A DNA stretch of 64,000 nt from Corallococcus soli (GTDB lineage: Bacteria; Myxococcota; Myxococcia; Myxococcales; Myxococcaceae), in assembly GCF_014930455.1 (NCBI RefSeq), contig NZ_JAAIYO010000011.1, positions 186,001-250,000 on the forward strand. Reading direction: 5' to 3'. The translations under genes were made by a program, and so were the position numbers. The notes under the pieces are model-generated. The model saw only the letters and a list, made by a program, of their open reading frames with translations. It did no database searches and was not told the DNA's origin. Below are positions 18,816-27,390 of the stretch, in pieces. Position 1 is the stretch's first letter. Each line of letters opens with the position of its first letter.

Positions 18816-20662
18816 ATCGCAACGTGGACCTGAAGGGCGGCGTCGCCATCGAGGACCATGGCGTCATCGGAGACCTGCGCACCGTGGCGCTGGTGGGCCA
18901 CGAGGGCACCATCGACTGGCTGTGCTACCCGCACTTCGACAGCCCCAGCCTCTTCGCGGCGCTGGTGGACCCGGAGAAGGGCGGGTACTGGCGCGTGTCG
19001 CCGGAGCCGGACGGGGTGCTGAAGCGCCAGTTCTACTGGCCGGACACCAACGTGCTGGTGACGCGCTTCTACACGTCGGACGGCGTGGGGGAGCTCATTG
19101 ACCTGATGCCCCTGGGCAAGGGCGCGAGGTCGGAGGGGCGGGAGGTGCTGCGCCGCGTCCGCGTGGTGCGCGGGCACATGGCCTTCCGCATGGAGTGCTT
19201 CCCGGCGTTCAACTACGCCCGGGACGAACACGAGACGCACGTCGTGAGCGGCGGCGCGGCCTTCGTGTCCAAGGACCTGAGCATGCAGCTGGTGACGCCG
19301 GCGAAGCTGAAGCAGGAGGGCCGGGGCGTCGTCGCGAACTTCACGCTGCAGGAGAGCGAGTCCATGGTCTTCACCCTGCGCGAGGGCGGGGTGGAGGGCT
19401 GCCACCTGCACCTGCACACGCACGACTCCGCGGAGAAGCTCTTCCGGGACACGGTGGACTACTGGCGGCACTGGTTGTCCAAGTGCAAGTACACCGGGCG
19501 CTGGCGGGAGATGGTGCAGCGCTCGGCGCTGGCCCTGAAGCTGATGACCTTCGAGCCGTCGGGCGCCATCGTCGCGGCGCCGACGTGCAGCCTGCCGGAG
19601 TCCCCGGGGGGCACGCGCAACTGGGACTACCGCTACTGCTGGCTCAGGGACGCGGCCTTCACCGTCTACGCGTTCATGCGCATCGGGTTCGACGAGGAGG
19701 CCGCCGCGTTCATGCGCTGGGTGGAGGCACGGTGCGCGGAGTCCGGGGACGGGCCGCTGCCCCTGATGTTCTGCCTGGATGGCAGCCCGGTGCCGAAGGA
19801 GGAGGAGCTGCTTCACCTGTCCGGCTACGGCGGCGCGAAGCCGGTGCGCATTGGCAACCTGGCCGCGCACCAGCTCCAACTGGACATCTACGGGGAGCTG
19901 ATGGACTCCGTGTACCTGTCCAACAAGTACGCGGCGCCCATCTCCTATGACTTCTGGCGGCACCTGCGCCGGCTGGTGGACTGGGTCTGCGAGAACTGGC
20001 ACATGGCGGACGAGGGCATCTGGGAGATCCGCGGCTCGCGCCGGCACTTCGTCTATTCGAAGCTGATGTGCTGGGTGGCGGTGGACCGGGCCATCCGGCT
20101 GGCGGACAAGCGCAGCCTGCCCGCGGATCGCGCGAAGTGGCTGACCGTGCGCGACGCCATCTTCGAGGAAATCATGGAGAAGGGCTGGTGCGCGGAGAAG
20201 GGCGCCTTCATCCAGGCCTACGGGCATGAGGCGCTGGACGCGGCGAACCTCCTGATGCCGCTGGTGTTCTTCCTGTCGCCGGTGGATCCGCGGATGCTCT
20301 CCACCCTGGACCTCATCCGCAAGCCGCCGCGCGAGGGCGGCCTGACGTCCGACGGGCTGGTGTTCCGCTACGAGGCGGACGAGAAGCTGGATGGCATTGA
20401 AGGCAGCGAAGGCACCTTCAACCTGTGCAGCTTCTGGCTGGTGGAGGCCATGACGCGCGCGAGCGCGGCCCGGCCGGACCTGCTGGACGAGGCGCGGCTC
20501 ATCTTCGAGCGCATGCAGGGCTACGCGAACCACCTGGGGCTCTACGCGGAGCAGACGGGCATGTCCGGCGAGGCGCTGGGGAACTTCCCGCAGGCGCTCA
20601 CGCACCTGTCGCTCATCAGCGCCGCGTACAACCTGGACCGGACGCTGGGACGCCACGATTGA
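18812..20662 (+). CDS. GH15 glycoside hydrolase (glucoamylase/trehalase-like)
   Basis: 616 residues. The N-terminal beta-sandwich start is characteristic of the family ([20 protein letters not shown], then [20 protein letters not shown]). The (alpha/alpha)6 barrel follows, with [20 protein letters not shown], the probable catalytic acid in [18 protein letters not shown] and the probable base region [15 protein letters not shown]. No signal peptide, so cytosolic. Substrate would be trehalose or maltose/alpha-glucans; bacterial enzymes of this type are often trehalases. The GTG start is fused to the stop of the glucose-dehydrogenase gene, suggesting that released glucose is oxidised next. Confidence 0.92.
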   Translation: MNRNVDLKGGVAIEDHGVIGDLRTVALVGHEGTIDWLCYPHFDSPSLFAALVDPEKGGYWRVSPEPDGVLKRQFYWPDTNVLVTRFYTSDGVGELIDLMPLGKGARSEGREVLRRVRVVRGHMAFRMECFPAFNYARDEHETHVVSGGAAFVSKDLSMQLVTPAKLKQEGRGVVANFTLQESESMVFTLREGGVEGCHLHLHTHDSAEKLFRDTVDYWRHWLSKCKYTGRWREMVQRSALALKLMTFEPSGAIVAAPTCSLPESPGGTRNWDYRYCWLRDAAFTVYAFMRIGFDEEAAAFMRWVEARCAESGDGPLPLMFCLDGSPVPKEEELLHLSGYGGAKPVRIGNLAAHQLQLDIYGELMDSVYLSNKYAAPISYDFWRHLRRLVDWVCENWHMADEGIWEIRGSRRHFVYSKLMCWVAVDRAIRLADKRSLPADRAKWLTVRDAIFEEIMEKGWCAEKGAFIQAYGHEALDAANLLMPLVFFLSPVDPRMLSTLDLIRKPPREGGLTSDGLVFRYEADEKLDGIEGSEGTFNLCSFWLVEAMTRASAARPDLLDEARLIFERMQGYANHLGLYAEQTGMSGEALGNFPQALTHLSLISAAYNLDRTLGRHD

Positions 20663-20680
20663 GAGGGGGAGGCTGGTAGA

Positions 20681-21838
20681 GTGCCGGCACCCGCCATGTC
20701 CGACCTGTACCCGCTGCTGTTCCGCATCGCCGTGAAGGCGGATGCCCATTACGACGAGCTCAGCCGCCGCGTGCGCAAGGGGCTGGGGATCGCCCCGCCG
20801 CTGCGCATCCTGCCGTACCGGGGCTATGGCACCCCGGAGCGCGTGGTCATCAAGGCGCGCGTGCTGGAGGAGCGCAAGGTGAAGCCCTCGCGCCAGCGGC
20901 ACACGCTCTTGAGCAGCGCGGTGGCGTCGTACAAGCGCTACATGACGCGCGAAATCTCCAGCGCGCACGTGGCGGTGCGCTGGGGGGACAAGCACTGGGA
21001 GGGCACGACGGACGAGGAGGGCTTCCTGGAGCTGTGGGTGCCGCCGCCGTCGGGGGTGCGCTCCGGCTGGCACATGGTGGAGCTGGAGCTGCTGTCGCCG
21101 GATCCGGACGGGGTCTCGCGCGTGTCGGCGCCGGTGCGGGTGGCGGGGGCGAGCGCGGAGCTGGGCGTCATCAGCGACATCGACGACACGGTCATCGCCA
21201 CGGGGGTGACGGATGTGCTCAAGCGCGCGTGGGCGCTGTTCCTCACGGAGCATCGGGTGCGGCTGCCATTCCCGGGCGTGGATGCCTTCTACGCGGCGCT
21301 CCAGGCGGGCGCGAGCGGCACGGCGGACAACCCCATCTTCTACGTGTCCAGCAGCCCGTGGAACCTCTACGAGCACCTGGACGAGTTCCTGGCCACGCAC
21401 CGCATCCCCATCGGTCCGCTGCTCTTGCGCGACTGGGGCCTGTCGCGCCACGGCTTCGCGCCGGGCGGGGGACACGGGCACAAGCTGGACAAGATTCGCG
21501 GCGTGCTGGAGACGCTGTCGCACCTGCCGTTCGTGTTGATTGGGGACAGCGGGCAGGAGGACGCGGAGCACTACCGCACCATCGTGCGCGAGTTCCCCGG
21601 CCGCATCCGCTGCGTCTACATCCGCAACGTGCCGGGGCGCTCCAGCCGCGCGATGGAGATGGCCACCATCGCGGAGGACATCCGCGCGGGGGGCAGCGAG
21701 CTGGTGGTGGTGGACGACACGGTGGCCGCCGCCAGGCACGCGGCCCGGGCCGGGTGGATCCGCTGGGAAGAGGTGCCGGAGGTGGAGGCGCACCGCCGCG
21801 AGGACGCCGCCCGGGGTGCATTGGGCGAGCGGGGCTGA
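20681..21838 (+). CDS. App1-like phosphatidate phosphatase domain protein (DUF2183)
   Basis: 385 residues. The HAD-like catalytic motif is SDIDDTVIATGVTDVL (DxDxT/V), followed by FYVSSSPWNLYEHLDEFL, KLDKIRGVLETL and FVLIGDSGQEDAEHY, the set typical of the App1/DUF2183 family related to yeast phosphatidate phosphatase App1. The N-terminal half (LRILPYRGYGTPERVVIKAR) is a beta-rich domain. No signal peptide. GTG 20681 is preceded by a GGGGGAGG run at 8-base spacing and preferred over ATG 20696. It follows the GH15 gene by 18 bp and is probably in the same transcript, though the biochemical link is unclear. Confidence 0.87.
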   Translation: MPAPAMSDLYPLLFRIAVKADAHYDELSRRVRKGLGIAPPLRILPYRGYGTPERVVIKARVLEERKVKPSRQRHTLLSSAVASYKRYMTREISSAHVAVRWGDKHWEGTTDEEGFLELWVPPPSGVRSGWHMVELELLSPDPDGVSRVSAPVRVAGASAELGVISDIDDTVIATGVTDVLKRAWALFLTEHRVRLPFPGVDAFYAALQAGASGTADNPIFYVSSSPWNLYEHLDEFLATHRIPIGPLLLRDWGLSRHGFAPGGGHGHKLDKIRGVLETLSHLPFVLIGDSGQEDAEHYRTIVREFPGRIRCVYIRNVPGRSSRAMEMATIAEDIRAGGSELVVVDDTVAAARHAARAGWIRWEEVPEVEAHRREDAARGALGERG

Positions 21839-21979
21839 AGATTTCCAGCCGCCGCGTGCGGCTTCGCGTCACGGCGGGGTGACGCGGGGGTTGTTGCTTG
21901 AGGGTGGGGACGGGGGTGTGGCAGAGCGGGGGCTCCCGCTTCACCGCTCCTCCCCGTCTCACCGCTCAAGGATGTGACC

Positions 21980-22561
21980 ATGCTTCGACACCGGGTGCAG
22001 TTGTCCGTGCTGGCTTCCGCGCTGTGGTTGGGTGCCTGCAACGCAGCGCCTCCGCCCACGGAGCCGACGCCGACGCCAGAGGCCACGCAGTCCGTGCGCT
22101 CGGTGGAGTCGCGGCTGAGCCAGATTGAGCTGGAGTACGAGGGCCCGACGGCGCTGCTCGAAGCCGACATGGAGGCGGGCAACGAGGAATGCGACACGTA
22201 CAACAACTGGTGCGACGGCACGCTGGACGTCTACAGCTTCCCGTGGACGTCCACGCAGGCGCCCACGCTGGCGGACGCGGTGGAGTCGGTGTTCGCGCTG
22301 CGCCAGGACGACCGCATCCCGTTCCGGTTCCAGGGCAACGTGCCGTTCAGCACGATGTCGCAGCAGCTCTTCTTCTTCGACGCGTTGGATCCGCACCTGT
22401 TGACGGAGCTGGGCAACGGCACGGAGCAGGTGCAGGTGGCCTACTACTACGCGTCGTACCTGGTGGCCGCGGGCGCGCATGACTGGAACCACCTGTTCAT
22501 CGTGCTGTTCCCCCAGTCGCACCGCGTGGCCGTGTTCAACCTCGTGAACCACGAGACCTGA
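21980..22561 (+). CDS. Lipoprotein, unknown function
   Basis: 193 residues. Signal peptide with lipobox LWLGAC, then a Pro/Thr linker (PPPTEPTPTPEATQ), then a globular domain with two Cys (EECDTYNNWCDGTLDVYSFPW) and aromatic-rich strands (VAYYYASYLVAAGAHDWNHLF). AAGGA at 21968 fits ATG 21980 better than the alternative GTG at 21974. Convergent with ppk1, sharing a hairpin that covers both stop codons. No family recognised; likely exposed in the envelope. Confidence 0.75.
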   Translation: MLRHRVQLSVLASALWLGACNAAPPPTEPTPTPEATQSVRSVESRLSQIELEYEGPTALLEADMEAGNEECDTYNNWCDGTLDVYSFPWTSTQAPTLADAVESVFALRQDDRIPFRFQGNVPFSTMSQQLFFFDALDPHLLTELGNGTEQVQVAYYYASYLVAAGAHDWNHLFIVLFPQSHRVAVFNLVNHET

Positions 22562-22579
22562 GCCGTCAGCGGCGGCTCA
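22559..22579. terminator. Hairpin spanning both stop codons of convergent genes
   Basis: TGAGCCG (22559-22565) and CGGCTCA (22573-22579) are exact reverse complements with a 7-base loop. The left arm begins with the TGA of the lipoprotein gene, and the right arm ends with the TGA (read on -) of ppk1. It could serve as a bidirectional terminator; there is no T-run. Confidence 0.45.
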
Positions 22580-24748
22580 CGCCACCGGACGGCCGCTCTG
22601 CATGTGGACCATCCGGATGGCGCGCTCCATCAGCTCGCCCTGGGCGGAGCGCTTGTCCCCGGTGGCCGGCGGGATGCGCCGGCGCCAGGTTCCGTCCGAG
22701 GCCAGCTCCCAGGAGCCGCTGGTGTCCATCATGCAGCGCTCCACCACGTCGCGCACCTGGGCGCTCAACGACGGCTCCTCCACGGGCGCCAGGATCTCCA
22801 CGCGGTGGTCCAGGTTGCGCGGCATCATGTCCGCGGACCCGATGTAGCACCGCGACGTCGCGCCCCGTTCAAACGAATAGATGCGCGGGTGCTCCAGGAA
22901 GCGGCCCAGGTTGGACACCACGCGGATGTGCTCGGACACGCCGGGCACCCCGGGCCTGAGGCAGCAGATGCCGCGCACGTTGAGTTCCACCTTCACCCCC
23001 GCGCGGGACGCGTCGTACAGCGCGCGGATGATGCCGGGGTCCACCAGCGCGTTCATCTTCATCAGGATGCGCGACGGGGTCTCCGGCGTGTGCGCGGCGA
23101 GGGTCTTGCGGATCTCCTCCATCAGGCCCTCGCGCATGGTGAGCGGCGCCACCAGCAGCTTGCGGAAGGAGCGCGGCCGGCCAAAGCCCGTCAGGAAGTT
23201 GAAGACGTCCGCCACGTCCGCGCCAATGTCCGGGTCCGTGGTGAACAGGCCCAGGTCCGTGTAGAGCCGCGCCGTCTTCGGGTTGTAGTTGCCCGTGCCG
23301 ATGTGCACGTAGTGCCGCACCCGCTCGCCCTCGCGCCGCACGATGAGGATGGCCTTCGCGTGCGTCTTCAGGCTGGGAATCCCATACACGACGTGCACGC
23401 CCGCCTCTTCCAGCGCGTTCGCCCAGCGGATGTTGGTGCGCTCGTCGAAGCGGGCCTTCAGCTCCACCATGCACACGGCCTGCTTGCCCTGCTCCGTCGC
23501 GCGGATGAGCGCGGGCACCAGGGGGGAGCTGTCCGACGTGCGGTACACCGTCTGCTTCAGCGCCAGCACGTCCGGGTCCTCCACCGCCTCGCTCACGAAG
23601 CGCTCCACCGACGTGGTGAAGGATTCGTAGGGGTGGTGCACCAGCAGGTCCCCCCGGCGCATCGCGGACATCACCGTGCCCCCGCCCTCCGGGGACTCGC
23701 TGTCCGTGCGCAGCCGCGCCTGCGTCACCGGCGTCCACGGCGGGTCCCGCTGCTCCGTGAAGCCCGGCGTCATGGCCAGCGACATCACGTCCGCCAGGTC
23801 CAGCAGGCCGTGCTCCTCGTACACCTGGCGGGGCTCCAGCGTCAGCGCCTCCACCAGCGGCTCCAGCAGCTTCGCGCTCATGCCCGCCTGCACCTCCAGG
23901 CGGATGACGTCCCCGAAGCGGCGCTGGCTGAGCTCCGTCTCCACCGCCTTGAGCAGGTCCTCCGCGTCCTCGGACACGGTGAAGTCCGCGTCGCGCGTCA
24001 CGCGGAACAGGCTCCAGTTGAGCACCTCCATCCCGGGGAACAGGTCCCCCAGGTGCTGCGCGATGATCTCCTCCAGCGGCACGAAGAACGAACCCGCGCC
24101 GCCCTTGAGCGGCACGAAGCGCGGCAATATCTCCTTGGGCACCTTCACCCGCGCCACGCTCTCCTCCTCCGCCACCGGGTCGCGCAGCAGCACCGCGAGG
24201 CTCAGCGACAGGTTGGAGATGTACGGGAAGTGCCGCCCCAGCCCGATGGCCAGCGGCGTGAGCACCGGGAAGATCTGCTCGCGGAAGCGCTGGTCCACCT
24301 GCGCGCGCTGGTCCGCGTCCAGCTCCTTCATGGAGAGGATGCGCAGGCCCTTCTCCGACAGCGCGGGGCGGAGCACCTTCTCGAAGCAGTCCGCGTGGCG
24401 GCGGCCCTGCTCCAGGATGCCCGTGTGCAGCTTGTCCAGCGTGTGGCCCGGGGACGCGCCGTCCGGCACCAGCCGCCCCACGCGCGCGGCGATCTGCTCG
24501 TGCAGGCGCGCCACGCGAATCATGAAGAACTCGTCCAGGTTGCGCGCGTAGATGGAGATGAACTTCAGCCGCTCCATGAGCTGCACTTCCGGCGACTCGG
24601 CCAGCTGCAACACCCGGTCGTTGAACGCGAGCCACGACAGCTCACGGTTGAAGAACAGGTCGCTGTCCGTCACCTCCGTCCCGGGGGGCACCGCGTCCCG
24701 CTCCACGGACTTCTGGGTGACGCCCTTCGCGGCGGCGCGCTTCGCCAT
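22577..24748 (-). CDS. ppk1: Polyphosphate kinase 1
   Basis: 723 residues, the usual PPK1 length. It reversibly polymerises ATP gamma-phosphate into polyphosphate. The N-terminal domain opens with FFNRELSWLAFNDRVLQLAE, followed by LKFISIYARNLDEFFMIRVA. The phosphotransfer domain contains VELKARFDERTNIRWANALE and the phospho-His region HIGTGNYNPKTARLYTDLGL. The second PLD-like half has RCYIGSADMMPRNLDHRVEI. ATG 24748 has GAGGAG upstream; the frame is open to 24949 without conserved sequence. It stands alone, divergent from the BamE-like gene. In myxobacteria polyphosphate metabolism affects stress survival and development. Confidence 0.97.
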   Translation of the reverse strand: MAKRAAAKGVTQKSVERDAVPPGTEVTDSDLFFNRELSWLAFNDRVLQLAESPEVQLMERLKFISIYARNLDEFFMIRVARLHEQIAARVGRLVPDGASPGHTLDKLHTGILEQGRRHADCFEKVLRPALSEKGLRILSMKELDADQRAQVDQRFREQIFPVLTPLAIGLGRHFPYISNLSLSLAVLLRDPVAEEESVARVKVPKEILPRFVPLKGGAGSFFVPLEEIIAQHLGDLFPGMEVLNWSLFRVTRDADFTVSEDAEDLLKAVETELSQRRFGDVIRLEVQAGMSAKLLEPLVEALTLEPRQVYEEHGLLDLADVMSLAMTPGFTEQRDPPWTPVTQARLRTDSESPEGGGTVMSAMRRGDLLVHHPYESFTTSVERFVSEAVEDPDVLALKQTVYRTSDSSPLVPALIRATEQGKQAVCMVELKARFDERTNIRWANALEEAGVHVVYGIPSLKTHAKAILIVRREGERVRHYVHIGTGNYNPKTARLYTDLGLFTTDPDIGADVADVFNFLTGFGRPRSFRKLLVAPLTMREGLMEEIRKTLAAHTPETPSRILMKMNALVDPGIIRALYDASRAGVKVELNVRGICCLRPGVPGVSEHIRVVSNLGRFLEHPRIYSFERGATSRCYIGSADMMPRNLDHRVEILAPVEEPSLSAQVRDVVERCMMDTSGSWELASDGTWRRRIPPATGDKRSAQGELMERAIRMVHMQSGRPVA

Positions 24749-24958
24749 GACGTGTGACTCCTCGAGCAGACCCGCACTCAGGATGTGCCCTCTAGCAGCC
24801 CCGAACCGTTCCGATTGTGAACTCGCACGCCTGGAATGGCACCAGACGTCCTGACGTATCCCACCCTGGCTGACGTTGTCGGCGGCCGGTGGGGCGGGGG
24901 CGGGGTGGACTTTCCTGCATCCCTTGCATCCCGGGAGCGCGGACGGCATTCAGGAGGG

Positions 24959-25450
24959 GTGAGCGTTCCTGACAGCCCCCTGCGAGTCATCCCCGGCGAT
25001 GCCCCGGCGGACACGTCCCCGGATGCCCTCTTCTCCGCCTTCCGCGAAGGCAGCCAGAAGAAGCACGGCCGCTTCAGCTTCACCTGGTTCGTGGCGGCCG
25101 CGGTGCCCCTGTTCCTGGCGGTGGGCTTCTTCTTCCTGTGGCGCAACCACGGCACCACCTTCTCCGTCATCACGCCGCACGGCATCAAGGTGGTGAAGGC
25201 GGGCATGTCCAGCCAGGAGGTGAAGGGCCTGCTGGGCTATCCGCTCACGCTCCAGAAGCAGGGCGCCCAGGACTGCTACCGCTACGGCCGGCCCAACTTC
25301 CGCAACGACGTCTTCGTCGTCTACTCCGTCTGCTACGAGGAGGGGCAGGTGCGCGACGTGCTCGCCCACCAGTACTCCGCCTGGCAGGTGGACCCGTCCG
25401 GCGCCTTCATCGCGCCGGGGCAGGGCACGCCGGCACCCGTCCAGGAGTAG
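24959..25450 (+). CDS. Membrane protein with BamE/SmpA-like domain
   Basis: About 163 residues. A polar N terminus is followed by one transmembrane helix (WFVAAAVPLFLAVGFFFLW), then a periplasmic domain. Its VVKAGMSSQEVKGLLGYPLT has the helix-turn pattern of SmpA/OmlA (BamE-like) domains, then an aromatic beta region (YRYGRPNFRNDVFVVYSVCY). Unlike real BamE it has no lipobox and is membrane-anchored. The start is weakly supported: GTG 24959 directly abuts an AGGAGGG run, so spacing is too tight; the frame is open from 24836. Function unknown; the domain is also found outside BAM complexes. Confidence 0.65.
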   Translation: MSVPDSPLRVIPGDAPADTSPDALFSAFREGSQKKHGRFSFTWFVAAAVPLFLAVGFFFLWRNHGTTFSVITPHGIKVVKAGMSSQEVKGLLGYPLTLQKQGAQDCYRYGRPNFRNDVFVVYSVCYEEGQVRDVLAHQYSAWQVDPSGAFIAPGQGTPAPVQE

Positions 25451-25482
25451 GGCAGGCCTTCGAGAGAGAGCGGCTCTTCGCG

Positions 25483-25516
25483 CCCCATCCAATCCTTTAT
25501 AAAGGATTAGATGGGG
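25483..25516. promoter_or_regulatory. Palindrome O1, HipB-type operator candidate
   Basis: Two 17-base arms (25483-25499 and 25500-25516) pair with a single mismatch (25509). The core is AATCC, eight bases, GGATT (25491-25508). E. coli HipB operators read TATCC-N8-GGATA, so half-sites, orientation and spacing match, with only the outermost base changed on each side. It lies about 80 bp before the hipA-like start, and I infer it is the autorepression site for the hip genes. Confidence 0.75.
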
Positions 25517-25544
25517 TCCAGTGGGCCCAATAAATATGGTTTAA

Positions 25545-25558
25545 CGGATTAAAATCCG
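25545..25558. promoter_or_regulatory. Inverted half-site pair between the operators
   Basis: CGGATTAAAATCCG is a palindrome using the same half-site words as O1 and O2 but in outward order (GGATT then AATCC, two bases between). Its centre is 52 bp from the centre of O1 and 32 bp from O2, near five and three helical turns. It may be an accessory site; TAAAAT inside it could equally be a -10 element. Confidence 0.45.
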
Positions 25559-25570
25559 CTGTTCGAGCAA

Positions 25571-25596
25571 ATCCAATCCTTTATAAAGGATTGGAT
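25571..25596. promoter_or_regulatory. Palindrome O2, overlapping the hipA start codon
   Basis: Perfect 26-base palindrome (arms 25571-25583 and 25584-25596) with the core AATCC-N8-GGATT at 25575-25592, the same word as O1. Its centre is exactly 84 bp from that of O1, about eight helical turns, so bound dimers would sit on the same face of DNA. The last two bases of the right arm are the A and T of the hipA-like ATG (25595). A repressor here would block initiation directly. Confidence 0.78.
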
Positions 25597-26881
25597 GGAG
25601 CTCCACCTCCAGGCGCTGATTGACGGGACGTGGCAGCGGGCGGCCCTGCTCGAGTTCTCCTCGGTGACGGGGGGGCGACGCGGCGGATGCACCTTCGAGT
25701 ACGAGCACGATTACCTGGTTCGGTGGATCGCCGATCCGCCACCGCTTGCCGCGGCGAGCCTCAATCTCCCGGTCGAGTTTGGCCCCAGGGTCTGGCGCCG
25801 TTGGCCAGCATTCCTGGATGACCTGCAACCGATGGGGAGTGCCCGTCGCTGGTGGCTGCGTCGGCTGAACCTCGTTGATGCGTCGGCGAGTGACTTCGAA
25901 ATCCTGCGGTGCGGCACGATCGCGCCGGTCGGTAATCTCCGAATCGAAGAGGCGGTTCCCGCGAAGAAGGAACATCCCAAGCGGTTCCCGCGCCAGTCCG
26001 TCATCGACCGCGAGCACGCCTTCATCGAGTACGCCGCGGACGCCGGCGCGCAGGTCGGAGGCGCGACGGGTGCCGGTGGCGATTCGCCGAAGCTCCTGCT
26101 CCGCTGCGACGACGCGGAGCAGGTGTGGATTGACGTCTGGCAGGATGACCTCGCCTGTCCAGATCGACACTACCTCGTCAAGTTCGCGCGCAGCCGCAGC
26201 GAGCGCGACCGAAACATCCTTCGTTCAGAGTACGTGTATTACAAGGCGCTCGCGGCGATCGGTGTCGAGACCATTCCGCAAGACGGGCTCGCGCTCCACG
26301 AAGGCCCCTCAGGCCCGAGCCTCTGGCTTCCCCGCTTTGATGTCGCGCGCCGGGACGGCCGTGAAATCCGGTACGGACTCGAGTCCCTCTATTCGCTGCT
26401 CAAGGCGGAGCCTGGCTCCTTCCAGAAGCATCAAGCCGCATTGAGCGCACTGCGCGGCGGCGTCCCCGCGTCGGATTGGCCGGCCGTGCGGCTCGAATAC
26501 CTGAAACGAGACCTGCTGAATCTTGTGTTCGGCAATTCGGACAACCACTGCAGGAACATCGCCGTGCTCAAGACGGACAGCACCGTCCGCCTCGCGCCCA
26601 TCTTCGACTTCGCACCGATGAAGATGGACCTCGAAGGGATTACCCGCACCACGACGTGGGAAGGGTACGAAGCCGGCGGAAGCGTTGACTGGGCTGGGCT
26701 TCTTCGAAGCTTCGGCCCAGATGAGGCGTCGTTGCACGAAGGCCTTCATGACCTTGCCTTGCGCCTTCGGAATCTCCCCGAGTTGCTCGCGGACCTCGGG
26801 CTGCCAGATGAAACGCTAGGCTTCGCGGCCATTGATTTCCCCGGAACCGAGAAGCGCCTCCGCGCATGGGGCCTTCTATGA
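25595..26881 (+). CDS. HipA-family Ser/Thr kinase (toxin-like)
   Basis: 428 residues. HipA toxins phosphorylate glutamyl-tRNA synthetase or other targets and cause dormancy. Recognisable parts are a Gly-rich loop GATGAGGDSPKLLLR (the GGxRPK-type variant of the phosphate loop), ATP-binding HYLVKFARS, a core helix RSEYVYYKALAAIGVE, LWLPRFDV, the catalytic FGNSDNHCRNIAVL (Asp/Asn pair) and the metal-binding LAPIFDFAPM. All needed residues appear intact. ATG 25595 lies within operator O2; AAGGA is four bases upstream. The gene ends in ATGA with the hipB-like gene. DNA here is visibly less GC-biased at third positions than its neighbours, suggesting transfer. Substrate unknown. Confidence 0.85.
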   Translation: MELHLQALIDGTWQRAALLEFSSVTGGRRGGCTFEYEHDYLVRWIADPPPLAAASLNLPVEFGPRVWRRWPAFLDDLQPMGSARRWWLRRLNLVDASASDFEILRCGTIAPVGNLRIEEAVPAKKEHPKRFPRQSVIDREHAFIEYAADAGAQVGGATGAGGDSPKLLLRCDDAEQVWIDVWQDDLACPDRHYLVKFARSRSERDRNILRSEYVYYKALAAIGVETIPQDGLALHEGPSGPSLWLPRFDVARRDGREIRYGLESLYSLLKAEPGSFQKHQAALSALRGGVPASDWPAVRLEYLKRDLLNLVFGNSDNHCRNIAVLKTDSTVRLAPIFDFAPMKMDLEGITRTTTWEGYEAGGSVDWAGLLRSFGPDEASLHEGLHDLALRLRNLPELLADLGLPDETLGFAAIDFPGTEKRLRAWGLL

Positions 26882-27270
26882 AGCGCGCGGACGTCGCCCG
26901 GCTGACCGCGCTCGAACGCAAGGCGCTGCTGGAAGAGCTCGCTGCCATGGTCGCCACCGGAGAATTGGGCCTGGGGGACGCCGCGCGCATCCTCCGCAGC
27001 GCGATGCTGGGGATGGACCGGAAGACCTTCGCGCAAGCGATGAAGCTCTCTACGAGCGTCATCGCGAAACTCGAAGACGATCCGAACGCGAATCCGACGC
27101 TCGAGACGCTCAACAAGGTCTTCGCGCCGTTCGGTGGAAAGGTCGCGTTGTCGTTTCCCCACCTCGAAGAGGCACCGCCGCTCGACGATGCAGGGAAGCA
27201 ACGGCGAGAAATGCTCCACGCCGCGCTCGCGAAGAGCAGGCGGCAGCGGCGGCGCTCGACGGAGTCGTAA
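26878..27270 (+). CDS. HipB-like Xre-family HTH antitoxin
   Basis: 130 residues. ATG 26878 overlaps the hipA-like TGA (ATGA), so translation is coupled. The N-terminal half is helical (VARLTALERKALLEELAAMV); the Xre-type HTH is at about 55-100: MDRKTFAQAMKLSTSVIAKLE, then NPTLETLNKVFAPFGGKVAL. The C terminus is basic. It should bind the operators at 25483-25596 and inhibit the kinase. The order toxin-then-antitoxin is reversed from E. coli hipBA, where the antitoxin comes first. It is longer than E. coli HipB (88 residues), with an added N-terminal arm. Confidence 0.83.
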   Translation: MKRADVARLTALERKALLEELAAMVATGELGLGDAARILRSAMLGMDRKTFAQAMKLSTSVIAKLEDDPNANPTLETLNKVFAPFGGKVALSFPHLEEAPPLDDAGKQRREMLHAALAKSRRQRRRSTES

Positions 27271-27390
27271 GACCGGCCACGGACCGCCCATGACAGCGGT
27301 GACCCGCGGGCTCGGCGGGATGCGCCGCCTCGCGCGCGGCCTTGGGCACCCAGCGCAGGAGGGCGGCCTGGAGGTCGCTGTCCCGCTGCG

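Noticed and set aside
18464-21793. Very long open frame on the minus strand opposite the dehydrogenase, GH15 and App1-like genes
   Set aside because: It is antisense to three genes with clear domains; His/Arg/Ala-rich low-complexity translation typical of GC-rich shadow frames.
22604-24757. Long plus-strand frame opposite ppk1
   Set aside because: Shadow of ppk1 with no recognisable motif.
24749-24949. N-terminal extension of ppk1
   Set aside because: It covers the divergent promoter region, and GAGGAG before 24748 marks the start.
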